64,000 nucleotides of DNA from an uncultured Acetobacteroides sp. (lineage in GTDB: Bacteria > Bacteroidota > Bacteroidia > Bacteroidales > ZOR0009): the NCBI RefSeq assembly GCF_963678165.1, contig NZ_OY782755.1, positions 1,612,001 to 1,676,000 of the forward strand. The letters run 5' to 3'. A model generated the notes under the pieces. The model did not search any database. It had not been told where the DNA came from and saw only the letters and a list, made by a program, of their open reading frames with translations. Made by a program: the position numbers and the translations under genes. Below, one piece after another: positions 9,010 through 17,080 of this stretch; positions within the stretch are counted from its first letter, which is position 1, and every line of letters starts with the position of its first letter.

Positions 9010-9050
9010 ACCATACAGGGACATGTTTCGGCTTGCCCCTTTCTCGTTTC
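9010..9050 (+). terminator. Terminator copy 2
   Basis: GGGACATG-tttcg-GCTTGCCCC followed by TTTCTCG. It closely resembles the terminator at 8304-8340, including flanking bases (ccata before, cgtttc after), but its stem is weaker. Confidence 0.5.
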
Positions 9051-9055
9051 TACCC

Positions 9056-9330
9056 TTTGGTAGCTCAGCTTTCAATATCGGTAGCTAAGGTTTACCCCCA
9101 TGTAGCTAAGTTTTGGGTGTCGGTAGCTGAGTTTAGGAGCCCGGTAGCTATAAAATACCCGTCCCGGGAGCTACTGAGCCGTCGGTTACAACATTTTTGT
9201 GGTCGGTTACTGTAACCGGAGGGGTAAAACCTGTAACCGGGCGGTGAAACTATGTAACCGATGTCCAAAAAACTGTAACCAGAGGGTCAAACCATGTAAC
9301 CGACGCCCAAGAAGTAGTAACAGGGAGGCA
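9056..9330. repeat. Array B: 21-bp units, two successive cores
   Basis: TAGCT cores start at 9061, 9082, 9103, 9124 and 9145 (exactly 21 bp apart) and are followed by an inverted AGCTAC at 9169. Then CGGTTAC at 9183 and 9204 is followed by the opposite orientation, TAACC, at 9213, 9234, 9255, 9276 and 9297, with a variant TAACA at 9318, again 21 bp apart. The array fills the gap between convergent genes. Confidence 0.9.
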
Positions 9331-9384
9331 AAATCGGGTATTCGTTTGAATCAGATCGAGAATGTAGCGTCTAAATTCTAAACT

Positions 9385-10767
9385 CTAAAGCCTATCTGTT
9401 CCAATTCCGTTGGCGATGTTTACCCCCTGCTTAACCCTATCGGCCATGCCGATGCCGTCGCGGATGCTGCCTGCAAGGATAAGCCCATGGCAGGCGGTCT
9501 GTAGCTTCTCGATGGCGGCAAATCGCTCCTCCGACGACCGCTCGTACTGCGCAATGGCATGCGGGTAGCGGAACACCTCCAGCATGTCGGGCTTGGAGTT
9601 GGTGCGCATGGTTTCGGATATCTCCCTCATGGCAACCTGCTTCAGCTCGTCGTCGCTTAGGTTGTACACCGCCTCGTTCTTGATGCCTCCGGCAAATATC
9701 GACAGCAGCGCTCCGTCTTCGGGCGCACGGTTGGGGAAGATGGAGGAGGGGAAGAGGATGCCCAGCACCTGACGCTTCTCCTTCGAGGGGATCAATCCCC
9801 CGAAACCGTTAAGCGGAATACCGTTCCACTCCCTAAATCCGGCTACCACCTGCGCCACCTTGGCGTATCGGAGGTTGGTGATGGGCGCTAGCACATCGGC
9901 ACCTAGGAACGGAAGCAGCGATGGCAGCTCGTAGGCCCCAACGGTTGATACAACCTTCGACGATTCGATGCAAATGGCATCGCCATCTGTAGCGGTTGCC
10001 GATACTTGGTAGCGATTGTCGGTTGGGGTTATCTGGGTATTTTCGGCATTCAGGATGATGTTTTCGCGTCCTACTGCATCGGCAAGCGCATCAACGAGGC
10101 TTTGCAGGCCTCCGCTTACCGAGAAGACATTCTTCGTAGCGCGCTTCTCCAACTCGGTTTTAGGCTCCTTGGCCTTCTTCATTGCTCCGCGGATGAAGCT
10201 GCCGTAGTTCTGCTCTAGGTTGTAGAGCTTAGGCAGCGCAAACTTGGGCACCAGCAGCGAAGGGTCGCCCGCGTAGATGCCGGAGATGAACGGATCGATG
10301 GCGTACTCGAGGAAGCTGCGCCCCATGCGGCGGAGCACCAGCTGGTCGAGGGTTTCGTAAGGATTATTTCCTGGCTTGCGGAAGGGCTCGCCAAGAATGC
10401 GCAGCTTATCGCCAACCGAGAATAGCGGCGTGCCGATGGCCGAGCCAAGCCCCGAAGGAAGGGCATTCCAAGCACCATTCTTCCATATCAGGCGGCGCTT
10501 GGCGTTGGGGTTGGCGGTTTCGAGCGTGCAGCTGCTGCCAAGATCGTCGAACAGCTGCACTAGCTCGGGCGATGATAGAACTCCCGTATTGGGCCCCGCC
10601 TCGTAGGTAAACCCATCGTGACTAAAGGTGCGGATAACGCCGCCAACGCGGTGGCTGTGCTCTACTACGGTAACGTTTTTGCCGGCTTTCTTCAGGTAGA
10701 AGGCTGCGGTAAGCCCGGTAAGTCCGGCGCCAATAACGGTTACATCGGAGGTGATATTTTTTTGCAT
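9385..10767 (-). CDS. hemG: Protoporphyrinogen oxidase
   Basis: A 460-residue FAD enzyme of the HemY-type protoporphyrinogen oxidase family. The N-terminal dinucleotide fold GAGLTG is at 13-18, and the C-terminal FAD motif (AGSIRDGIGMADRVKQG) is visible. It oxidises protoporphyrinogen IX to protoporphyrin IX. The start chosen is the ATG 1 bp after the hemN stop; a longer frame would run into hemN. Direct linkage to hemN and to a TonB receptor and MFS permease suggests the heme pathway works with imported precursors or iron. The symbol follows common usage for this family (also called hemY). Confidence 0.9.
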   Translation of the reverse strand: MQKNITSDVTVIGAGLTGLTAAFYLKKAGKNVTVVEHSHRVGGVIRTFSHDGFTYEAGPNTGVLSSPELVQLFDDLGSSCTLETANPNAKRRLIWKNGAWNALPSGLGSAIGTPLFSVGDKLRILGEPFRKPGNNPYETLDQLVLRRMGRSFLEYAIDPFISGIYAGDPSLLVPKFALPKLYNLEQNYGSFIRGAMKKAKEPKTELEKRATKNVFSVSGGLQSLVDALADAVGRENIILNAENTQITPTDNRYQVSATATDGDAICIESSKVVSTVGAYELPSLLPFLGADVLAPITNLRYAKVAQVVAGFREWNGIPLNGFGGLIPSKEKRQVLGILFPSSIFPNRAPEDGALLSIFAGGIKNEAVYNLSDDELKQVAMREISETMRTNSKPDMLEVFRYPHAIAQYERSSEERFAAIEKLQTACHGLILAGSIRDGIGMADRVKQGVNIANGIGTDRL

Positions 10768-10768
10768 G

Positions 10769-12148
10769 CTATACGGTTTTGGAGTAGCTGTTTGCCTGCT
10801 GCTGGTATGCGCTATCGAGCGCTGCGGCAATGTTTCGGATGAAGATAGCCCCTAGCTCGGTTACCGTAATCTCGTCGGAGGTGTAGCGTATAAGCTCATC
10901 GGCGGCAAAGCCAGCCAATACCTCATCGTTTACAGCTACCTGCGTCCTAACATCCTCGACAGGTACGCCTAGCTTGCTGGCGACATCGCTCCAGCTAACC
11001 CTCTTGTTGCACATCAGCTCGGTGATGGTCTCGCGGGTAATTATCTCACCTGAAGAAAGGGTGTAGCCCTTTTCGATAGGAAGATGGTGGTTCTCGATGG
11101 TGGCGATATACTCGGCAATATCCTTTACGTTCTGGGCATATCCTTTTTCCAGCTGGCTGATGGCGGTTACCCCAAAGGCGTACACCTGTCCGGTGGTGCG
11201 GCGGGTGCAGTATCCCTGGAAGTTTCGGTGCAGCTCCTTGCTTTCGAGCGATGCGAATAGCTCGTCGGTGGGTAGCACGAAGTGGTCGAGGCCAACGGGC
11301 TGGTAGCCCTTCTGCTTTAGCAGGGCGTAGGCGCTAAGGAACATCTCCATCTTCACTTCGGATGATGGCAGTCCGCGCTTCTCGAGTATCATCTGGTGCT
11401 TCTTCATCCAGGGCACATGGGCGTACGAGAAGGTGACAAGCCTATCGGGACGAATGGCTGCGGCTTTCTCTACCGATTCGAGGAAACTCTCCACCGTTTG
11501 ACCTGGGAGCCCGTAAATAAAGTCGAGGTTAACGCCAATGTCGCTTCTTCCCTTTTTGATGAAGGCCACCAGCTCGTCAACAGGTATGCGCGAGGAGTCG
11601 CGGTTGACGGTGCGGAGCACTTCATCGTTGAAATCCTGAATGCCGAGGCTAAAGCGGTTGAACCCCGCCTGCTTGAGCGCATCAACGTACTCGTGGGTGA
11701 GGTACGCAGGGTTGCACTCTATGGCAATCTCGGGCTTGTCGATAAAGCTGAAGCTGCTGGCAACCATATCCACCAACTCCTTGAGCATCGCTGCATCGAT
11801 GGAGTTTGGTGTGCCGCCACCAAAGTGGATTTGCGACACCTTGCGAGCCGGATCGATATGCTTTGCTACCAACGCAAACTCCTTTTTGATTGCCCTGAGG
11901 TATGCCTCGGTTTGCTCGGGGCGCCCCATGGTGTAGGCGTTGCATCCGCAGTAGAAGCAAATCTTCTTACAAAAAGGAATGTGGAAGTAGAAGGCCAAAT
12001 GCTGGGGCGTGCCGCTGTTTGACTCGTCGAGCATCTGGATGTAATTAGATTCGCCAAACTCGCTGCTGAAGTGGTTGGCAGGTGGGTAGCTGGTGTACCT
12101 TGGAACGGGTACGTTATACTTTTGCAGGAGCTGGCTAGATATTTTCAT
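10769..12148 (-). CDS. hemN: Oxygen-independent coproporphyrinogen III oxidase
   Basis: A 459-residue radical SAM enzyme. The cluster motif is FCKKICFYCGC (C60, C64, C67, with C69 as in HemN proper). GGGTPN and the C-terminal HemN domain are present. It decarboxylates two propionates of coproporphyrinogen III to give protoporphyrinogen IX without oxygen, the step before HemG. The start chosen (MKISSQLL) overlaps the end of the MFS gene by 14 bp, and the stop lies 1 bp before the hemG start, so the three are translationally close-packed. The length fits genuine HemN rather than HemW. Confidence 0.92.
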   Translation of the reverse strand: MKISSQLLQKYNVPVPRYTSYPPANHFSSEFGESNYIQMLDESNSGTPQHLAFYFHIPFCKKICFYCGCNAYTMGRPEQTEAYLRAIKKEFALVAKHIDPARKVSQIHFGGGTPNSIDAAMLKELVDMVASSFSFIDKPEIAIECNPAYLTHEYVDALKQAGFNRFSLGIQDFNDEVLRTVNRDSSRIPVDELVAFIKKGRSDIGVNLDFIYGLPGQTVESFLESVEKAAAIRPDRLVTFSYAHVPWMKKHQMILEKRGLPSSEVKMEMFLSAYALLKQKGYQPVGLDHFVLPTDELFASLESKELHRNFQGYCTRRTTGQVYAFGVTAISQLEKGYAQNVKDIAEYIATIENHHLPIEKGYTLSSGEIITRETITELMCNKRVSWSDVASKLGVPVEDVRTQVAVNDEVLAGFAADELIRYTSDEITVTELGAIFIRNIAAALDSAYQQQANSYSKTV

Positions 12149-13343
12149 TTTCCTTGTATTGACGAAAAGCGTATGTGATAACAATTAGGGTGAACAGGCT
12201 TAGCAGCGCCTCGATGCCAAAGAGGTTGGTGTAGCCCAGCTTGTCGGTCAGCTTGCCGCTAACCACCGCAAAGATAAGGCTGCTAAGGTGTGTTACTACA
12301 ATCTGCAGGGTAAAGTCGGTTCCCTCGCATCCCTTACGCACCTTATCCATAGAAATGGTGTAGATGATAACCGTCGAAAGACCATATCCGCACCACAGCA
12401 GTCCAATAGCCGCGTATAGGCTTGCAACGGATGGCGTGCCTTGCGAGATGAACCAGAAGAATGCCGCAGCCGCTAAGCTAACCAACAGGAATAGGTACAT
12501 CGAGATCTTACGACCAATCCACTTAACTAAGAATCCGGCACTAAGGGCGCTGATGGCTGCCACCGAGGTGCCGAATATCCCCGACATAAAGCCAATCTGC
12601 TTAACGTTGTAGCCCAAATCAACCAGGTAGGGCTTTAGCATGGTTAGTATTCCTATGATTCCCGAGTAGTAGAAGATAAGAACGAGCACCCACTTGTGCC
12701 TCCCCTTTTCGGCAAAGAAGCGGTAGATGTCGGCTAGCGTTACCCGCTTGGTAATGGCTTCGTGCGATGCCAGTGGCTTGCGGTATAGCAGCATGGGGAT
12801 AATGGCAAAGGCTACAAAGGCTGCCAAAAGAATCAGCAGGTAGTTCCATCCGAAGTAGTGGTAGGCAATGAGCAGCACACCTGTACCCAAAATGCTTCCG
12901 GCAAATGTTCCGCCCGACTGCATGCTGTTGCCCAGCCCGCGCTCCGATGGTTTTAGCATCAGAATGGCGTAGATATCTACGGCAATATCCTGCGTAGCCG
13001 ATGCAATAAAGGCCACCACCATTAGCATGATGATTAGCTTAAAGTCGGTTTGCAGGTTGAAGTAGCCTATGCCTATTATTATAGCCGCATAGAAGAGCTC
13101 CGAGATGATTACCCAGCGGCGGAGATCCTTCAGCGAGCGGGTATGGTTGTCGATAAAGGGCGCCCAGAGGAACTTGAGTATCCAGGGCAGCTTCACCAGC
13201 TGCAAAAGGCCAATCGACTGCAGCGAGTAGCTCTCCTGCCGCATGATTACGGGCACAACCGTCGAGAAGAAGCTCATCGGTATCGACTGTGCGATGTAGA
13301 GGCTAAAGAGTACCGGAAATTTTTGCCAACTTTTTGGGTTCAT
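12135..13343 (-). CDS. MFS permease, RhtX/AmpG-like
   Basis: A 402-residue protein with about 12 predicted membrane segments. It resembles the RhtX/FptX-AmpG branch of the major facilitator superfamily, which brings siderophores or muropeptides across the inner membrane (for example KLPWILKFLWAPFIDN near residue 48). It sits between a TonB-dependent receptor and hemN, so it most likely carries the substrate of that receptor into the cytoplasm. Siderophore or tetrapyrrole transport is inferred from context. The start is preceded by a TCTAAT-type leader. Confidence 0.82.
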   Translation of the reverse strand: MNPKSWQKFPVLFSLYIAQSIPMSFFSTVVPVIMRQESYSLQSIGLLQLVKLPWILKFLWAPFIDNHTRSLKDLRRWVIISELFYAAIIIGIGYFNLQTDFKLIIMLMVVAFIASATQDIAVDIYAILMLKPSERGLGNSMQSGGTFAGSILGTGVLLIAYHYFGWNYLLILLAAFVAFAIIPMLLYRKPLASHEAITKRVTLADIYRFFAEKGRHKWVLVLIFYYSGIIGILTMLKPYLVDLGYNVKQIGFMSGIFGTSVAAISALSAGFLVKWIGRKISMYLFLLVSLAAAAFFWFISQGTPSVASLYAAIGLLWCGYGLSTVIIYTISMDKVRKGCEGTDFTLQIVVTHLSSLIFAVVSGKLTDKLGYTNLFGIEALLSLFTLIVITYAFRQYKENENI

Positions 13344-13438
13344 CTCTTGAGATGTTAGATATTATATTTTAGATGTGAGATTCAGAACTATTCCCGATTC
13401 CCGACTTTTTGTTCCCACTCACTTTTCCCTACTCCCTT
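13344..13438 (-). repeat. Composite junction spacer (GGGAAT block plus TCTAAT leader)
   Basis: Read in gene direction, a GGGAGTAGGGA / CGGGAATCGGGAATAG block follows the receptor stop, and repeats of ATCTAA / ATATCTAACATCT type lead into the ATG of the MFS gene. Related composites occur at 46710-46790 and 59971-60101. Confidence 0.7.
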
Positions 13439-15544
13439 TTAGAAGTTCACCGATAGGTTTACCCCCAGCTGCATGGGGCGACCTGTTTGAATAAACTTAC
13501 TTGGTAGCATCTCGAAGTAGTAGGATTCGTACTCCGTATCGGTTAGGTTACGCCCCCATAAGTCGAGCTGGATGCTTTTGCGAATAAACGAAATCTTTCC
13601 ATCCAATACACTGTAGTAAGGCTGGTGATGGTTATTCGCGTCTGTCCAGTAAATGGCTCCTGCTCCGCGATAGATTACGCCAATTTTTATCTTATCTAGA
13701 ATTGTGCTATTCGCAAAATTGAAGGTCTTTCCTGCCTGAATTCCTAGCGTGTGCTTTGGAACGTAGGGGATGTAGTTGCCGCTATAATCAATGGTAGTGC
13801 CATTCTTAATCTGGGTGTACTTGGTAAAGGTGGCATCGGTGTAGCCGTAGCTGATAGATGCGTCAAACCCTGCGATTGGGAGTAAATGTAGCGATGTTTC
13901 AAGACCTCTGCTGCGGGATTTCCCAGCATTCTTTAGCATGACACCTCTGCCGCTTGGTAGTGGTTGTGTTATCTGCTGGTTTATCCAATCAATATAGTAA
14001 AGGGCAAGATCGCCATAGAAAAGATTTCCAAGAAGCGGGCTCTTTACCCCAACTTCGTAGTTAATGCTATGTTCTGGATTAAACTTTGTGTCTTCAGGTC
14101 GCTCGAAGGAGGTGTTAAACCCACCTGTTTTATATCCCTTACAGATGGTAGCGTAGATATTGCTTGAACCCAACTTGTATGATAAGGCAACTTTGGGAAT
14201 AATCTCAAGCGTTTTTTGTGCAGGATAGGTGGTGTCTTTCATGTTGGTAGTAACCCCATTTGCTGCAAGAACCTTGTAGGTGTAGTCCATTACATCTTTC
14301 TCTCCATCGAGCCGTATGCCGCCAGTAAGGCTGAGATTCTTTACCAAGAAATCGTTTATGGTTAACTGATGGAAAAAGGCATATCCCATAATATCGTGCA
14401 GGTAGGCTTTCTTGTCGTACGACTTTTTTGAGTAGTAGTAGGCATCAACGTTGTTGTCGAAGAACTGCGCAAAGCCGTAGGCGCCGAACAGCCAGCTGAT
14501 GCGCTTTGCTCCCTTAGAGCGGATGACAGCTTCCTGCGAAGCCATGTTCTGCTTCTGGTACTGATTTACGAAATAAACCGATTGCTCCGAAAAGTCCTGA
14601 TCGATGGCTTGGCGATCCTTAAAGTACTGGTACGACGATGTCGATAGGACTTCGTACGATGGTGCATCGTACTTCACCACCACCGCATCGGAAAACATGT
14701 CGCGGTTGTAGTAGCTGTACTCGTTGTACTTTATAGGGTTTGCCTTGCCCGTAACAGAATTAAGTAACCCGTAGGGGTAGCCTCCCTGGCGGCTACGCTC
14801 GTACGAGGCTATATTCTCGACCGACAGCTTCTTGGTGATATTCCAGATAAGGCGGTTACGCCCGCCAAACGAGTTGAGGTTATCCACCAGCGTGTTGTTA
14901 TAGGTGTTGGTGAAAAAGCCATCGTTGTGGCGGTAGTTAAGGGCCAGCGAGTAGCCAAAACTGTCGCCCACCTTGCCGTAGTGCCCGCCGCTAACGTTGT
15001 ACGCGCCGTAGGTTCCGGCCGAGAGGTTGAGGGAGGTGCCCTGGTAGGTCATGGGCGATTTGGTGATCACGTTGATGATGCCGCCCATGGTGTTACGCCC
15101 GTAGAGCGTACCCTGTGGGCCACGGAGCACCTCTATCTGCTCGATGTCGAAGAAGTCGAAGGCAAAGGTCGACTTGTCGAAGTAGGGAACGCGATCGACG
15201 TATAGCCCTACTGATGGCGCGTTGATCTTGGAGCCAATGCCGCGGATGTAGATGGGCGAGGTTAGCTTCGACCCATAGTCGCCCATGAAGACGTTCGGCG
15301 TGGTTGCCGTTAATCCGCTGAGGGTTTTCATGCCGGTTTCGGCTATCGTCTGAGGTGAGATCACCGAAATGGATGCGGGGATTTCCTTTACCTTGGCGTT
15401 GTTGCGCGAGGCGCTTACCTGTACTTCGCCCAACTCGTATCTCTTGGCTATGGTGGTGTCGTTGTTTTCGGTGGCGCGCTGCGCGTTGGCCAATGAGGCA
15501 GCCGACATCAGCATAAGTGCGGCTGCTACTTGTTTACGGTTCAT
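13439..15544 (-). CDS. TonB-dependent receptor, siderophore/heme type
   Basis: A 701-residue OM receptor with a signal peptide (NRKQVAAALMLMSAASLANA), a plug domain (EIPASISVISPQTIAETG, SPIYIRGIGSKINAPSVG, EVLRGPQGTLYGRNTMGGIINV) and a C-terminal barrel ending in LSVNF, with the terminal F typical of such barrels. It lacks the carboxypeptidase-like N-terminal domain of SusC proteins, as in metallophore or vitamin receptors. The start at 15544 is chosen because it begins a proper signal peptide. It stands upstream of the MFS, hemN and hemG genes. The substrate is inferred to be iron chelate, heme or another porphyrin. Confidence 0.9.
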   Translation of the reverse strand: MNRKQVAAALMLMSAASLANAQRATENNDTTIAKRYELGEVQVSASRNNAKVKEIPASISVISPQTIAETGMKTLSGLTATTPNVFMGDYGSKLTSPIYIRGIGSKINAPSVGLYVDRVPYFDKSTFAFDFFDIEQIEVLRGPQGTLYGRNTMGGIINVITKSPMTYQGTSLNLSAGTYGAYNVSGGHYGKVGDSFGYSLALNYRHNDGFFTNTYNNTLVDNLNSFGGRNRLIWNITKKLSVENIASYERSRQGGYPYGLLNSVTGKANPIKYNEYSYYNRDMFSDAVVVKYDAPSYEVLSTSSYQYFKDRQAIDQDFSEQSVYFVNQYQKQNMASQEAVIRSKGAKRISWLFGAYGFAQFFDNNVDAYYYSKKSYDKKAYLHDIMGYAFFHQLTINDFLVKNLSLTGGIRLDGEKDVMDYTYKVLAANGVTTNMKDTTYPAQKTLEIIPKVALSYKLGSSNIYATICKGYKTGGFNTSFERPEDTKFNPEHSINYEVGVKSPLLGNLFYGDLALYYIDWINQQITQPLPSGRGVMLKNAGKSRSRGLETSLHLLPIAGFDASISYGYTDATFTKYTQIKNGTTIDYSGNYIPYVPKHTLGIQAGKTFNFANSTILDKIKIGVIYRGAGAIYWTDANNHHQPYYSVLDGKISFIRKSIQLDLWGRNLTDTEYESYYFEMLPSKFIQTGRPMQLGVNLSVNF

Positions 15545-15655
15545 AGTTTTCTTTTTCTCCTTAAAATGCTCGCGCATTTCGGTAAGTATTCTACTAGCTT
15601 AATTAAATGGTTGAGATGCCGACGGTGCAGCTTGCGCCATCAGGCAGCTGGAGGG

Positions 15656-16006
15656 CTAGCAGAATGTAGGAGGGCGAGAAAAGCGAATGGATACCTTGTA
15701 GTAGGCGGATAGGGTCGCGTTCGGGTGGCTGCAGACTTCGGTCTGAACGGCTACGGCAACGGGAGGTTGGCTTACCTGCTCGGGGCGTTCGGCCTGCTGC
15801 GCCTGAAAGTGGCTGGTGGCATCGTAGGCCTGGTGGCTGGTGGTGCTCGCTAGCCGAATCTCGTGCGAGGATGAAATTGAGGTAGCCGCTAGCTCGGCAG
15901 CATCGGCGTTGGGCTTGTTGAGCGCATAGAATCCGTACGATAGTAGGTAGGCCACCACCGTAATGATATAGGGAGTATGCGTCGAGAATAAGCCGAACTC
16001 AAACAT
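15656..16006 (-). CDS. Small single-span membrane protein upstream of the TonB receptor
   Basis: A 116-residue protein with one hydrophobic segment near the N terminus (about 11-29, YIITVVAYLLSYGFYALN) and a hydrophilic tail rich in A, S, Q and H. It ends near YYKVSIRFSRPP. No family is recognised. It lies 111 bp upstream of the receptor gene on the same strand, so it may be the first gene of that unit. Coding status rests on a plausible membrane segment and position only. Confidence 0.5.
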   Translation of the reverse strand: MFEFGLFSTHTPYIITVVAYLLSYGFYALNKPNADAAELAATSISSSHEIRLASTTSHQAYDATSHFQAQQAERPEQVSQPPVAVAVQTEVCSHPNATLSAYYKVSIRFSRPPTFC

Positions 16007-16504
16007 GATGCTGTTCTATGTGGCCGCAAAGTAACGCATTTTATGGGGGAAGCACAAGGAAAAGCTGTTTCTTGGAGCTTTGAGATGCGCAAAAAATGAA
16101 GGCTCTGCAACGAATAGCATGGGTGGTACGCTGTTTTGTGGCGCTCCGCTGCCATCGAGCTACGGGGTTATCCCAAAGCCTTGTGCCTAGTTGGGATTGC
16201 GAGCAGGGATTTCGCTTTTGGGATATACTAAGCGTTGCATTCTCCACCTAAAGTGTTAAGGAAATAAAAATAATCACACCTCTTGCAGCGTTTCTCTTTT
16301 CAGCCTCGTATGGGGAGATGTGCTCATCATCAGAAGCAACCCGAAAAGGTAATGCTTCAAGAGCATCAGCGTGGGTACCTGTCGGCTAGTTTGCTTTGGG
16401 TACAGGAATGATCTATCACAAAAAACGCTTTATTTTGTAATCATATTTACCTAGTCAATACATATAACGGGCAGTGTAGGGGGTAGCTTGGCTGCTACCC
16501 CTAT
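16007..16504. other. Gene-free divergent region
   Basis: About 500 bp between the leftward small membrane protein and the rightward sigma factor. Both promoters must lie here, but no clean TAnnTTTG box was found; TTACTTTG on the minus strand near 16030 is close. No repeats or convincing reading frames were seen. Confidence 0.5.
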
Positions 16505-17080
16505 TTGTCGTTTTATAGAACTCTAAAATTTTTGGAAGATAACCTTATAGAAATAGTACTGGGATGCCAACGGGGGAATAGCCGTTGCCAAAAGATGCTG
16601 TACGAGATGTTTTTTCGGTACGGCATCTCTGTTGTCCGGCGGTTCTCCTCTGTAGAGGAGGACGCCCGCGAAATACTGAACGATGCTTTCGTAAAGGCGT
16701 TCTCCAAGATTCATCTATTCGACGAGCGGTCGGATTTTAAGCCTTGGTTCCGGAAGATTGTGGTAAACACCTCCATCGATCACTATCGGTCGGCGATGGG
16801 CAAGGTCTCCACCACCGACGGGGGCGAAATCACAGCCCAAATACCAGAGAACGCCAGCTTCTTGGATTCGCTTAACGCGAACGACATCATCCGGCTCTTG
16901 GACTCCCTGCCCGATATCTACAGGATACCTTTTGTGCTGTACGAAATAGAGGGGTACTCCCACGCCGAGATCGCAAAGAAGCTGAAGATAAAGGAATCAA
17001 CATCCCGTAGCAACTTAACCCGAGCCAAGCAGCAGTTGCAACTTTTGGTTACAAAACATCATTCCTATGAGAACAACTAA
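16505..17080 (+). CDS. ECF-type RNA polymerase sigma factor
   Basis: At most 191 residues. It has the sigma-2 region (DAREILNDAFVKAFSKIHLF, then FKPWFRKIVVNTSIDHYRS) and a sigma-4 helix-turn-helix (SHAEIAKKLKIKESTSRSNLTRAK), with no sigma-1 or sigma-3. The start is uncertain: no ATG precedes the conserved region, and TTG at 16505 or 16532 would serve. The reading frame overlaps the next gene, a membrane-spanning anti-sigma candidate, by 14 bp, so the two are co-translated. In Bacteroides such sigma factors are paired with dual membrane-spanning anti-sigma (Dma) proteins. Confidence 0.9.
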   Translation: MSFYRTLKFLEDNLIEIVLGCQRGNSRCQKMLYEMFFRYGISVVRRFSSVEEDAREILNDAFVKAFSKIHLFDERSDFKPWFRKIVVNTSIDHYRSAMGKVSTTDGGEITAQIPENASFLDSLNANDIIRLLDSLPDIYRIPFVLYEIEGYSHAEIAKKLKIKESTSRSNLTRAKQQLQLLVTKHHSYENN

